NCBI GenBank assembly: GCA_034687125.1
Contig: JAQGBZ010000333.1
Location: forward strand, 1 to 64,000
DNA: 64,000 nucleotides
Reading direction: 5' to 3'
Source of the DNA: Neelides folsomi
Lineage: Eukaryota; Arthropoda; Collembola; Neelipleona; Neelidae
In this document: in pieces, positions 38,901 through 51,800 of the stretch
How the letters are laid out: each line of letters starts with the position of its first letter
Position numbering within the stretch: position 1 is the first letter of the stretch
Notes under the pieces: model-generated
Database searches by the model: none
What the model was told of the DNA's origin: nothing
The model's input: only the letters and a program-made list of their open reading frames with translations
Program-made: the position numbers and the translations under genes

Positions 38901-41900
38901 CAATTTGCTTAACTAATATCATCAAATAATTACTATAATGAATGTGAGGATAACGATATAAGGCCTCAACCTAACTAACTACTATTAAAATAACTATTGA
39001 ATGATTATGTTAATCGTGGGGATCATTACAGAAAGAGAAATTAGTTGATTTATGGTATTCACTACGCATTAAAAATTCTCACCATTGAACTAAATTTTTG
39101 TAGTATTAGTTGGTATGTACGAGACATATACTGAAATTGATAGTTTTGTATAAATAAATATTTTATTGTCCATGAGCTCACTTCCATTTGAACGAAGGAT
39201 CTTAGATTGTGAGTTTATACCTTTACATAAAGTGTATTATCAACCCATGATATTTATAGTAGATTTTTTGTATCTCACAAGGAAATATTTTCATTCCCTT
39301 ACTGCTTTCATTCTTTAACGTTGGCAGCTGGGTTAGTTAGATTGAACCCAAAGCATTGTATTTAAACTCCTAGTTTTATACATACAGTAAACCTTAATTC
39401 AATTGCCCGTGTTGAGTAGTATATATGGAAATCTATTCATATTCATGTCGTCTGTACTCTTAATACTCTTATCGACTCGAAACTCAATTTGCTTCTCAGC
39501 ATTCCTTGTTCAGTCGGCTCTTTCGCTCTCTTCGAATGAGACACGTCGAGTCTTTACCAAAAATACAACTACGGAAATAGACGAATTGGAAAAAAAGTGT
39601 TCAAATTGAGATAGCGAAGCAAAAGCACAATTTCCATGATACACTCTAATTTGGCTGTCTTTAAACTCGGAGTGGTATTCAAATGAGTTTGCAGAGATGA
39701 GTTGGAGTGATTCATTTTCCCCTGTCATGATCCGGAGTCATTCCACGATTGAGAACTTGGACCATCAGAGTAAAGTGAGTGAAGGGAATTTGAGTTCTAA
39801 GTTGAAGAATAATACCAATCGTCTATTGCTCAATACGGCTGGAGAAGATAGCCGAAGTCGAAGTGCGACCAGAGTTAAAAATTTAGACATTAACCCCTTG
39901 AGGGTTTCCAGAAGCTTTGTTGACCTTGCGTCACTCGCCCCAAACAATTCCCGCCGCCCTTCAACACCAACTGTTTTTACTTCCATCAATCCGCGTTTCT
40001 GCAGATATGAGTCCTCTATACGTGATGAAGAGGATTCTTCCGCATTCAAATTTACAAGAACTTTTTATAATGACAAAGGAATTAAGCATGGGATTGAGAG
40101 CAGAAAGGTAGTTTACCTCTACGCAATTCCTCATTTCATTTAAGATATAAAGGAACCATGCATTTATTACATGTTAACCTTTAAGGTCAATGAGGAGGAA
40201 ACGAGGATCAGGGTAAATCGATTATTCTGCATTTCTTGTGGATAATAATAATTTCACATATTGAGCCTTTATAAATACATAGAACTAATAGAATTGTTGG
40301 ATTAGCACACAACATTGTTCAGCTATTTTGATGATAAACGACAACAATGATTAATTATGTTTGTCAAATTCATAAATTATCTGTATTATTCATAAAAGGA
40401 ATTATTAGAATAATTTAAGAATGGTTATTATGCGTTATAAGGTATATTAAAAAACCAATTATAAAAAACCAGAGTAAGTTGAGGTACAGTAGTTATATTA
40501 AATGATAATGAAAAGGTGTATAAGAAATCTTTAGGGTCATTTATGCAAGTTTTCAAGGATGATTTCATGATCAAGATCATGTCTAATATCAAATTGTACA
40601 GCAGACCTATATTCAAGGAAGTAAAAGTTGTTTTAAGTTTTGGCTAGAAAAACTTGTTCGTGTTGTATGCATTTAATCTTTACTCCTCTCATTCATCTTC
40701 ATAGGTATAAGTATTCATTACATTTGCGATTCTATTCTTCAAATGCAAGTTTTGATGATTATGCTCAATGGTTTTACACTACTAGTCGTCTCGTCTTATG
40801 TCATAGCTGAAAGCAGTCGACTTTCAACCACATTTGAACTATCATTGTTATTACTTAACTTATTCAATGTGTGTCAGTTGACCAAGTTGGGTGCTGTGAA
40901 GCATTGTGAAGATTTTTGTTAACAAATCTTAAAGAATTTAAATTCCTGGGAAAATTGATAATACTCATAAAAATCTTCTTGCTATTCAAACTGTTATTAA
41001 ATATCAATACTAGCTTTAGTACAATAATATACTCAAAAAATAAGTGACATCAAGAGAGATTCTAAATAATTTTTTCATTTATCGAGAAAACTTGACTTAA
41101 AATGGTATTTTGCTCATAGTTATTTTGGTTAATTAATCATGTATTCATTTTTTAGGTTTGTGCAAATGAAATTGCCTCTGCAATGGCAATCGGAGCGGCT
41201 TTTGTTCCATCGGCAATAGCATCAAGTGGATTTGGAGCTTCGGAGCAGAATTTGCTTGATATGGATGAGAAAGAAGATCAGAATGAAGCCCACCATGAGC
41301 ATAGCGATCTTACTGATACATCTGACAGTGAGGGCGAAACTCGGAGTGGAATTGACATTCCGCTCATTCGTACTCCAGAAAGTCTTGATATCCCACTTGA
41401 TGTTCCTCCGTGCCCTGTCAATCATACAATTGGAAGAGAGACAGTTAATACGATTATCAATACAGATGTTGACACTCTCTTCACAATGATCTTCACCAAT
41501 TCCAAGTTTTATTTAGATCTCCACACTGAAAGAAAAACCTTTGGTAAAGATACATTTTACATACTAATCAATAAAAACTCATTTATTGAGTATAGTGCTC
41601 TAACAGACAAATTTATTCATTTTGGATCTGTTGGATTAATATAAGCAAAGAAAGCTAAATGGATTTTATTTTCAGATATCGTACAGAGCCAATGGCAGCA
41701 AAGTCCAGAAGGATCTCAAAAAGTCAGACAAGTTTCGTTCACTGTTACTCTTAATCATGTTATGGGTCCGAAACATTCTCAAGTCACTGAAACACAGGTT
41801 AGTGTTAGCCTTCTATTAATATTTAATCAGATTAATCATTTATTTACATAATAATCTTGCATATTACATTAAACATTGAATCTTTATTTCATAGGTTATG

Positions 41901-43309
41901 CTTCCTGAAAGTAAGCCAGGTCGAATGTATGCGATCGATGCCGAATCTGTGAACTCGGGGATTCCTTATGCCGAGAGCTTTTATGTCACTTCACATATTT
42001 GCATGTCTAGAATATCAGCGAATGAATCAAAACTCTGCATTGTCAATCAAATCAAATACAAAAAATCAGTATGGGGGATTACAAAATGTAAGCCTTTGTA
42101 ATTGCTCTTGGAATTTAAATATGAATATGATTTAACGCTAACTTTTACAAAATATTTACAAGTGCTGATAATTGATAAAATTTTATATTTTCCTAGCATT
42201 CATTGAAAAGAATAGCTGGGCTGGAATTGAAGAGTTTTATTCTCACTTGGAAAGAGCACTAAAGGCAGAATGTGAGAATTTGAACGCAATAGACCAGTCG
42301 CCTATGTCTTCACCTAGGCCAAATGGGAGCGGTATTAGAAGACGAGTTCAAAGGAAAAAAGGAAAAGCTCCCGATGTTCCGATATGCACATCTCAAATTC
42401 CACTCAATTTAGTTAGAAATGGTAAAAAATGAACTCAAATGAGGATATAATAAACTATTTATAAAAACAAAATATTGGTATTATTATCAATTAAAATATT
42501 TTTTAATAATACTTATTAGCAGATGGTTTCATTTTTAAACTACAGATAAGTATTAATTTCGATCTTTTTATAGGAAGTATCACGGCTGGTAGTGCTGTGA
42601 CGTCTATGGCTGGAATTAACATAGACGCTTCGTCGCCAAAAGTGTCTGATGGGTCAACTGTTGTAAAAGTGATTTTAAGCATTTTGGCTTGTCTTCTTCT
42701 CCTCAATGCGTTTTTATACATCAAGTTGTCACGACTTGAGACTGCCGCTGCTTCACCGTTTTCATTTCCACCTTTCACTCCTTCTATTACAAAGTACATA
42801 ATTTTGACAAGAATTTTTAATAAAAAAACGCTCTTTTACAATAATTCTTACATTACATTTGGACTAAAATTAATTGAAAGAATATTTATTTATTTCTCTC
42901 AGGGGGATTCCACAAAATCATCAAGAATGGCTATCTCTTCTTCAACAACAAGAAGCACTTCATCGAATAGAGCTTCAGAAATGGCATGAAATTTTGATAT
43001 CTGCACTCAAAATACTTCAGCAGGTATAAAATTGAATATCGATAATTAATAATATTTAGAAAGGAGAAAATCATTTCAATTCCAAATGTCAATTTTCTAT
43101 TAAACATTAATGATTTTGTATAAATTCAGGCTGAATCTGATTTGGAATCTCTCAAGTTTCACTTAACTTCGTATAGTAGTGGAAAATATAACATAGAAGA
43201 CTTTAAGGAAAAGTTTATTAAACAAGTTGAAGATGCAACCGATGACACTGATGAGCTAGCACCAGCAACGAATTTCAGAACTGAGTCAAAATCTGATTTA
43301 GAGCAATAA
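35991..43309 (+). CDS. GRAMD1: GRAMD1/Aster-type sterol transfer protein, 922 aa
   Basis: Aster proteins sit in the ER, sense accessible cholesterol and phosphatidylserine at the plasma membrane through GRAM, and move sterol with the VASt/ASTER domain (known for the family). Coding exons: 35991-36843, 37025-37265, 37477-37516, 37615-37800, 41156-41543, 41676-41797, 41895-42087, 42197-42421, 42574-42793, 42903-43023, 43130-43309; phases agree throughout (2769 bases). Residues 1-250 are Ser-rich and disordered. GRAM spans about 250-378 (MWYHVFSASYKTRSGDF, TRDATHLMLFKLWQ). VASt begins near 530 (PVNHTIGRETV) and continues through IVQSQWQ. The single C-terminal membrane anchor is near 778-800 (VILSILACLLLLNAFLYI), with a short helical tail. 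I chose ATG 35991 because it follows a splice acceptor; an in-frame ATG at 35796 would add 65 untypical residues. Invertebrates usually have one GRAMD1 gene, so the A/B/C paralogue is not assigned. Confidence 0.9.
39697..40107 (+). CDS. GRAMD1: Alternative first coding exon of the GRAMD1-like gene
   Basis: Inside the 3.4-kb intron between GRAM and VASt exons, ATG 39697 opens 137 codons (MSWSDSFSPVMIRSHSTIEN...) that end AGAAAG/GTAGTT in phase 0, the phase of the acceptor at 41156. Spliced there it would give a protein of about 619 residues with VASt and the membrane anchor but no GRAM domain. The exon is Ser/Arg-rich (SRSRSATRVKN, RVSRSFVDLASL) like the N-terminal region. A cassette-exon reading is less likely because the nearest upstream acceptor (TTTGCAG) would place a stop in frame. 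Confidence 0.55.
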
Positions 43310-43468
43310 TTAATATCTACGTACGTACCTATAAAATATATTATATATCTATTATAAATAGATAAAACGAGAGAAATAGTTAAGTATTCTATGTATAATA
43401 ATTAAAACGGTAAAAACAATTAGTCTTGGCACGTTTATTATATTATGAACCCGCCACATTAAATATTT

Positions 43469-43474
43469 AATAAA
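43469..43474 (+). terminator. AATAAA poly(A) signal of the GRAMD1-like gene
   Basis: The first canonical AATAAA after the GRAMD1 stop, 160 bases downstream. A weaker AATAAT overlaps the stop codon itself (CAATAATTAA). Confidence 0.4.
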
Positions 43475-44196
43475 CCAATAGATTCCATTATACAATGATC
43501 ATGTTTATCTTAAATGTACCGTATACTTTTAGTATATCGTATCGTATTGAATATATTGGTATGTTCTAGTGTAACCTAAAAAAATTATTACATTAAGTTT
43601 AAATTTACTTATAAATACTTTCAACAATTTTAGAAATTTTATAGCTTTTTTGACACTGATAAGTACATTAGCCAGTCATATCATAAACTTTTAAGTGCGA
43701 GGACATACCTACCTATTTGTAAAATATCTGTCACTGAACTTGAGAAATGAGAATCACTTTTAATTTAACAAATCTTCTTCAACCTTAAATATCATGTAAT
43801 GATTTAAAAATCTTCAATTTATTCTTAACGGTGCTCTTAGTGAAATATTACATGAATGGAAATGATAGTTTTCAAGAAATATTTCTTTTGTGATTTTACA
43901 TTTTTATAGAGTTGTCACTTAAAACTCTGATAATGAAGAAATCCACTTTAATTCTTAAGTGTGTAACGATAATTTTATTTCATAAATTTTTATTTGAAAT
44001 CGACTCATGTACTCTTGAGTTAATTTATTTAAATAAAATATAAATATTTCGCATTTTGATTTTATTTTAACGATTAATTGAATGTGTTCATAGTGTTCAT
44101 ACAAAAGGGAACTGTGAAGAATTTAAAATTACAAACAATTTTAAATGCTTAAATGGCATTACGAGGAGAAATGAAAGCGATTTTCGTTTAGAAAAA

Positions 44197-44202
44197 TTTA
44201 TT
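44197..44202 (-). terminator. AATAAA poly(A) signal overlapping the EMC3 stop
   Basis: On the minus strand EMC3 ends TCT CAA TAA ATT, so AATAAA contains the stop codon. It is the same arrangement as in the gene ending at 1617. Confidence 0.55.
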
Positions 44203-45066
44203 GAGATCCATTTCGAACCGATCTTACTTCACCATCTGTTATTTCACATCCCATGAGCCTTTTATCGGCATTTTTGAGAATCCACGTGTGCTTTGCAACC
44301 TCGAGGGCTTCCCATTCGGCTTTAAAGGCAACTTTTGGATCGGGTGGCATGGCCATTGCGGCTCCTGACATTTGGTCTTGCATGATGCGGGACTGGTCCG
44401 CTGCATTATTTTCTCCTAGCACCAGTGTGTAAATACTCCTCAGCCCAAATACGTTGAGAAAATACCAGGACGCCGAAGAGACCCAAGAAGCGTCCAAAGT
44501 TAGCAATTCAATTCCTCGTTGGAGCATTGGCTTAAAGCGAAGAGTCAAAGGAAAGGGAACTGAAATTAAACAAAAGTGAAAATTAAATGGCAATTCATTC
44601 AATTTGTATTTTACCTTTTATTTAATAAATTATTTTTTTACTATAATTTACCTTTTGTAGTAACAAATCCAGAAAATGTCCAGTTAATCCAACCACCGAT
44701 GAGAATCATTGGAAGGACATTGGTCAGATTTCCCTTGAGCATCTCGGTCATCATGTTCGGATCCGACATTGGATTTTGCGGTGGAGCAGTTCTCTTCTGC
44801 GTTTTAAAATACCCCGTGTCTTCGTCGTTGAAGAAGTGTCTTCTCATGAGGAAACTCTGTTCTGGCAAATATTTCCCATTTTCTCTCAGCAACCTTGCCC
44901 GAATCATGGCTTGACTATCTTGGACTTGGAGGAGCTCAACTTTTTTCTGGGTTGTTAATAACATAGCCACGTAATGCCGAACGAGCCCGACTAGAAAAGT
45001 AATAATGACGATCGGGAAAAAGACCCATAGTCTAATATCCGGATCTAACATTAAATCGTCAGCCAT
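44198..45066 (-). CDS. EMC3: ER membrane protein complex subunit 3 (EMC3), 258 aa
   Basis: EMC3 is the Oxa1/YidC-related core of the EMC insertase, which places tail-anchored and multipass proteins in the ER membrane. Exons 45066-44652 and 44559-44198 join in phase 1 across a 92-base intron (AAAAG/GTAAAT ... TTTCAG) to 258 residues, close to the 261 of human EMC3. Three membrane segments are visible: about 13-33 ([14 protein letters not shown]), 118-138 ([14 protein letters not shown]) and 163-188 ([18 protein letters not shown]). Between the first two is the cytosolic coiled region with [18 protein letters not shown], highly characteristic of the family; [15 protein letters not shown] follows. 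The gene is divergent from SIRT1 (527 bases between start codons) and tail-to-tail with the GRAMD1-like gene. Confidence 0.96.
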
Positions 45067-45593
45067 TGTAATTTTTATTTACAATCCCCGATTTAATAAC
45101 TTCCTCTCCCGAACAAATCCGAATGAAATCGAAATTGATTGCAAATATCACATTAATTTTAACCAATTTAAGAATCCCACCCTCCCGAAATCTAACCAAT
45201 GGGAAGGGTCCTTGATAGTTCTTTGAACCACGTCCTATACTTTTTTAAACGGACCTTCGCTCCTGCGCCCCACCCAACTATATCCCGATATATTAACCTA
45301 ACTCTTTTCAACATACAATTCCCTTATAAGCCTCAGGTCTTATGTTGTTTGACTACAAAGAAGACGAAATCAAGTGCAGATTAAAGTTGAGCCAGAGCGT
45401 CTATATTGATCTGTGGATAAAAACCTTCCATGTTTCTGACGGAAGGTGTTTGAGGTCTCGTTCTCCTCCGTGTGAGCTGAGGAAGTTCGTGTGCGAAGGG
45501 AAGGGGAGTTGTGTGGACGTGCGGAGCTCCCTCGCCTCTCTACCACCATAAAGAACATACGAAGCCAGACGAGAAAGAGAAGGGGGAAAAAAG
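45067..45593. promoter_or_regulatory. Shared EMC3/SIRT1 divergent promoter region
   Basis: 527 bases separate the start codons of EMC3 (minus) and SIRT1 (plus). The SIRT1-proximal half is clearly GC-richer than the surrounding DNA. No TATA box is obvious for either gene, as is common for housekeeping divergent pairs. ORFs within it have no protein character. Confidence 0.5.
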
Positions 45594-48500
45594 ATGGAGG
45601 AGAGGAGGGAGTTCTGCCACGGACCTAAGCCGCTCGCCCTCGACATCGAACCCGAGCGGAAGAAACGCTGCATCCGTTTCCCCTCTGACCTCTCCACCGA
45701 AGACCCGCTTCTCGTCTCCGACTCGGGCTTCAGCGACTTCTCGGCGGGGAAGACATGGATCGAACATGGCGACTCGGAGGTGTCCCCCTTCTTCGATCTG
45801 GGTGAGTCAGAGGTTCCCCATTGGGCAGTTCAGCCTCAGTCCCCGCCCTTCTTCTCCTCGTCTTCTCCTTTCTTTTTTCCGTCCCCAGACAGGGGGCTCT
45901 CGCTCCTCTCTCCAGTTTCCTCATCTTCCCTCATCTCCATCTCATCTCGAGATGATCGACAAAATCAATAAAAATAATTACGGCTAATGTATTTAGTCTC
46001 TAAAACATGTATTCTTGTATTCGACTTATTACTTCATCGGGCTTATTAAATGGTGTAGGATGAGGCATTATTTAGAATTTTTTTACAAGTTATAAAATCG
46101 TAAATAATTTGATTAGAATATAAAGGGCTGGCAGTTAAAATCATTTAAGCAGGTTTCAATTGAGTTAATCAATTAATCATGATATATATTTACAATTAGG
46201 CGAATTCTCTGTTGAATTAACCTTTTATGTAATGTTTGGCACTTATATTGGGTTGGGTAATGGGCATGGGTATATCTGGTATATCTTGGCTTGGAAGCCG
46301 GCTCAGAGCTCCAGTGAGTTTGAGTCGTAGTCACAAGACTCGAAGAGCGGAGTAAGGTCAGTGCACTCGGCACAAGGGGGATCGAGAGATCTTTTTATTC
46401 TCATCATATCTCTACGTTGATTTACAATTTTTTATGAGATTCTTTTATCTGATTCTTCCAACATCAATTTCAATGGCCTTTTTAGATAGCACAATACATC
46501 ATACAGTAAAAAATAATAAATTTGTCTCATTGAATCATTGCATGGCTTTTCAAATTTTTTAATTTGAAATTTATTTCAGGTGAAAATATTGGATTGTTTG
46601 AAGATTCGAATCATCCAATTTGCACTGGAAGGTCACAGTCCCTCGACAGCGATTCATTAGCTACTGAGGAATTGACCAACGACTTACCAGAGCCAGACAC
46701 CGCCGGGGTAAAATCATCTGAAAGCGAGGAAAGTGAAAAAAACGGCGAAAGCAGCAGCAGCAGTCAATCAAGTTCTGGAAGCGGACTTCCAACATCAGAA
46801 GATTCTTGGGAGCAGATTTTGAATCATAGCGAGATTTCAAAATCTCCTGGACGAACTGCGATGCTTCAGCGTTTTTTGTCACATTTACGGAATAATCCGA
46901 ATGATCGACAGCTCCAGCATTTCCTATCTATTCTTCTATCTGGCCCTGAATTTGCACCGCCAAGGCAGCGCCTCCGTCATGTTGCAAACATCCAGGACGT
47001 CATTAGACTTCTTAGGTAGTTAATCATAAACTATTTTATATTAATTTTTAAACTACCCCAATCGCCACGCCGGTTGAGAGAATTATTCTTCGGCCGGTGC
47101 CAATATTCATTATTGAAAAGGGGAATATTAATCCGTTTGGGAGCTATGTAGGAAGCATTTTGACCATAATGGTTATTAAATGTGCCGAAAACAGATGCCA
47201 CAATTATTTTATCATTGTTATTTATCATTTCCTATTACTGTTTTACTTCATCTTTATTAATTTGATACTTGGTTTTATAGATGCTCTAAAAAAATCCTGG
47301 TGCTGACTGGGGCCGGTATCTCAGGTATGTTAAATAATATTCAAATATTCTACTCACAATTAGTTTAGTAGGAAAGATTTTTTTCAATATATTGAATTTT
47401 ATTATTTACAATTATTTCCAGTGTCGTGCGGTATTCCTGACTTCCGTTCCAAAGATGGGCTCTACTCTCGAGTCTCCAAAGTATTTCCTGACCTCCAGGA
47501 TCCGCAAAGCGTATTTGACGTGCGCCTTTTTCGGAAAGATCCACGACCATTTTTTCTAACTGCTAAAGAACTTTATCCTGGACAATTCGAACCTTCACTC
47601 TCTCATCAATTTATTCGAAAGTTGGAAGCTCGGGGTCAACTTCTTAGAAATTATTCCCAAAACATTGATACTCTTGAGAATATCGCTGGGATTGAAAATG
47701 TTACAATGTGTCATGGTACGTTTCGCCTTTATTTGTTTAATAATTTTTTACTAAATGTATTGGTATTTGCAATAACTGGTTTTAAATGATTTTTTACTAA
47801 TTATATTATGATTTACTAGGCTCTTTTGCGACAGCGACATGCTTAAAATGCAAATTCAAAGTTGAAGGTAGTGAAATTAAAGAAAAAGTTCTAAATGGAG
47901 AAGTTCCTTATTGTCCCACATGCTCGAATGAAGAAGAAACGAAGAAATTAGTTTTCCCACTAGGTCAAAGAAGAGTGTCTTCAGATGCTCCTAATGAACT
48001 TGGATCGCCAAGACATTTGTCTTTTAACGACGACGATGACGACACATATCCTTCAGAATCGTCTTTTCCAACCCCTCCTGTACTTAAGCCCGACATAGTG
48101 TTTTTTGGAGAAGATCTTCCCGATGAATTTCACAATAACTTGCAACAAGATAAACCAGATTGCGACCTTCTGCTTGTTATTGGATCTTCATTGAGAGTTA
48201 GGCCAGTATCTCTAATTCCAGGTATGTTTCTTATTTTCAATTCTAAAATTAATAAATCGGAAATACTAATTGAAATATTTTTTAATATTATTTTTTACCT
48301 TTCAGGAATGCTTCCACCTGAAGTTCCGCAAATATTAATTAATCGAGAATCTCTGAGTCATTGTCGGTTCGACGTTGAACTCTTAGGGAATTGTGATGGA
48401 ATAATTTCACATCTCTGTCGAAGTCTTGGAACCGATTTTGCTGACCTCGCGTCAACTACAGATCTAATGGAAATTGACAATTTACCATCAAGAGAATTTG

Positions 48501-48896
48501 AAAGCACACAATTATCAAGCGATCCCAAGTCAGAGTATGATATTCAGGCTTTAAAGGCTTGTTGGGAGCCAAAAGTCAATGAAAATATTTCGGAGAGACT
48601 TCCAGGTTAGCTTAATTCATTTAAATACTTACAATATTAATGTTTACTGATGGGAACTTGGAATTAAATTTCGCTTTCTTTCCTTTCCAGATAAGTGTTT
48701 TTTGAATTGGAGGCCAAGGCAATATATTTATGAAGGTGCTGAAGTTTTACTTGATCCGGATGACGATGATGAAGAGGATGATGATGATGACTCATCCTCA
48801 AGTGGAGAGAGTGATTCAAGTATCTCATCAAACGAAAACAAGAGTGACAAATTTATAGGCCCCCAACCCGAACCTACATTAAGCCCCAAAAAATAG
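45594..48896 (+). CDS. SIRT1: NAD-dependent protein deacetylase sirtuin-1, 629 aa
   Basis: SIRT1 removes acetyl groups from histones and transcription regulators in the nucleus using NAD. Seven exons (45594-45801, 46580-47015, 47281-47324, 47422-47715, 47820-48221, 48306-48605, 48691-48896) join in frame to 629 residues. The core starts near RQRLRHVANIQDVIRLL. NAD-binding motifs are TGAGIS (224-229), GIPDFRS (233-239) and QNIDTLENIAG; the catalytic His is H327 in MCHGSF. Zinc cysteines are C335/C338 (CLKC) and C359/C362 (CPTC), with the usual 20-residue gap. KPDIVFFGE and GSSLRVRPV follow. Odd: about 54 residues, Ser- and Asp-rich, separate CPTC from KPDIVFFGE, where human SIRT1 has nine. The tail is acidic (LDPDDDDEEDDDDDSSSSGE). 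The start is the first ATG of a GC-rich exon. Nuclear location is inferred from the family. Confidence 0.95.
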
Positions 48897-51800
48897 AGGG
48901 TCTGCTAACATTAGGAGAAACTGGATTGCATAATAAGTAATTGAGAAAAAAATTACATTAAATAGCCAGCACATGACATTTCTGTGAAATTGTCGTCTCA
49001 TGAAAGGAATTTAAAAACCAGGGAGTAATTAATTGAAGTTATTATACGAAATATTTAATTTTTATTTTCTTAATTTCTGCCACGTACTGAAGTTAGCAAT
49101 ATTATCATTTTTTTAAAAAAAAACAATTAATTGTTAAGATAGTTTTTGATTACATGAGCAAAAACTGTTCTGCTCTTCAAATAGAGTATAGAAATTTTTT
49201 ATTTTGATCGCGTTTATCAATTTTAAAATGTAAAAAAGTGAATACTTACGTTGTTTCCTATTAATCAAAATCCACTATGAAATAAGAATTTGTGATACTA
49301 TAAATAATAAAATGATGTTCAATTGAATGAATTGAGGATGCATTTTGCAAAATATGAAAGATAAAACCGACTGGAAATTTTGAGATAAATAAAGATTTAA
49401 GTTACTAAAAGTTAAACTTGTATTTGTACATGAAACATTTTTAGCTCTTAAGGTTAACTACATAAATATAATAATGATTTTATAGATTTGGAGGATTAGA
49501 AATGAATTAATCCCTGATATATCTGATCATTAGGTGTTTACTAGTTTCAATTATAGAGATATTTGCCTCATTTTTTAACTATGTTAGCAATATAAAGTAC
49601 ATTTATATTATATTTAAAATAAATAGTTTCACTATTTAACATATAAATATAATTAAAGTGTGCTTGTTGTAATTATATTGCTAAATAAAAAATTATAAGA
49701 ATTATACAATGAGAGAAATTTGGAGTGAAACTGTAAGAAAGACTAATACCTTTGGCCTTTGATTATTTGTTTACACTATTCGACTTTTTGCTCTTTAAGA
49801 TGTGAGGAAATGTGGATACACTTTTGGTGGATTGAGCGTAAATCGATTATAAAAAGCATAGAGTTAATAATGTAAAGAATTGTATTTCTAATTATATGTA
49901 TTAATTTACTTATGAATTAAGATTAACTACTTAACCTCATGTGTAAAAAATATAATGAAAAAATGAGATAATGATAAGGATCTAATATGCTTAAGGATTA
50001 AGGATAACATGTTGAGATGATAATTAAAAAAATGTAAAGTAAATGGTGGTGAAATTGATGTAGATAAATTCTTATGGTTGGTTTCATCATCTTTTGAAAT
50101 CAAGAGTTGAAAAACATGGAGGTTTATAAGAGTTACTTTAGTTCATTTATATTCCTTTACATTACTAACTAATTAAGCTTATTAATCGATCTAATGATCT
50201 ACTGATTTTCATTGGTGTGCTGAAAGACTTGGTCATTTAATAAGGCAAGAAATTGCAAGTTGTAAACACTAGCCTTTGAAACAATATACTGGTGACTCTT
50301 AATCAAATAAAGATTGAGTTAATGTGAATTATTGGAATTTATTAGCAGTTAGCAGAAATATCATTTTATATCAGACCATATTTATTTATAATACAGACAT
50401 ATCTCATATCATAAACATGAATGGTTTTGGAACTATAAATTAATTATTATTTTATTATGATGAATATTTTGATTAATAAATTGGCACTAATTTACAATCG
50501 GTGTATCAATTTACCATAAGGCGAATTACTCACGATTGAAGTGGTGAAGAAAGTGAGGACGACAAAAGAATTTTTATTACATTTTTCTCTGACAACTCAC
50601 CAGGCGGCCTTTAATGGGATGAGACCTCCTCAAGTTCTCAGGTAAATTCCAAAGCATTTAAATCACACAAAATAGAAATCTCACAAAATATACACAAATG
50701 TTTAATCTGACCCACTTATCTTGTACAACATCCATGCACAAATGTTGTTCATATGATTTGGAATAATGAAAGAAAAATTGAGGGTGTATGTAAATGTAAA
50801 TAGAAATTGAGAGAGAAAGATGTAGAAGACGCACCCAGTTCGGCTTCAGACACGCATCTCTCATATCAAATCCAAAGATGAAATGCTTTCCTTCATAAAT
50901 TGATTCTATTCGCTTTAATCAAGAGTAATTTAATTTATTAGATTAAAATAGGATACCCATGGAATATACTTACATTCACATGATGAGCTATCGGCTATCA
51001 TTGGTTTATTCATGAACTTCATTTTGGCATGATCATTTAGAATATCAGGGTTGAAGATCAGAGATAGACCAAGATTCACCAGGAAAAGGGCCATCCTTCA
51101 TAGCCTTGAAACGCTCAAAAGGATGGAAAGAAGGATCACTCTTCGAAACCTTTATTTGAACTTTGTAAAAGAAGGACGCCTTTATATTGCACCCAGACAT
51201 TTCTCCAGTCGTTTCTCTTTGTTCTCACTGAGAAATTGACACCTCTTCCGGACCTCTTGTAGGGTAATTTTGAAAAATCTTATTTTTCGAAGAAAGAATT
51301 ATGGATAACACCTCTCCGATATCTCGTTGATTGAAAAGAGCACCTTTCCGCTTTGGCATCCATACATTTATGAGAAAGGAAACCTCTCAGACACCGTTCA
51401 ATATTCAATTAATGTTTTGTGAACCAAAATTCTATGAATTTTTGGGTGTTATGTCATACCGGTATACTTAAGCAACTTTAAAAAAATTTCATTCCATCTC
51501 TTGTTCTTGTGAAATATGCATAATAATATATTTATTGTAAGAGATAATATGTATTATACATATTGTATTGTAAGAGGGCATATTTATTTACTCATAGGAA
51601 ACCTTATGGGTATGAGTGATACCCATTTAAGTTTTCCAATGATTTCGAAGGAAGTCTCACGTTTTAATCATGACATCTCATAAGATCTTAATTGGAATAT
51701 TACTTTTTCTTATTTTCTAGAGGGTATCAAAAAATAACTAATCTAATTATTTTTGATCTACATTGAAGAAGTTGAAATGTGAATCTATTTATTAATAATG

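Noticed and set aside
51051-51239. Basic 62-residue ORF
   Set aside because: It is too short, has no homology recognised, and lies in otherwise gene-free DNA.
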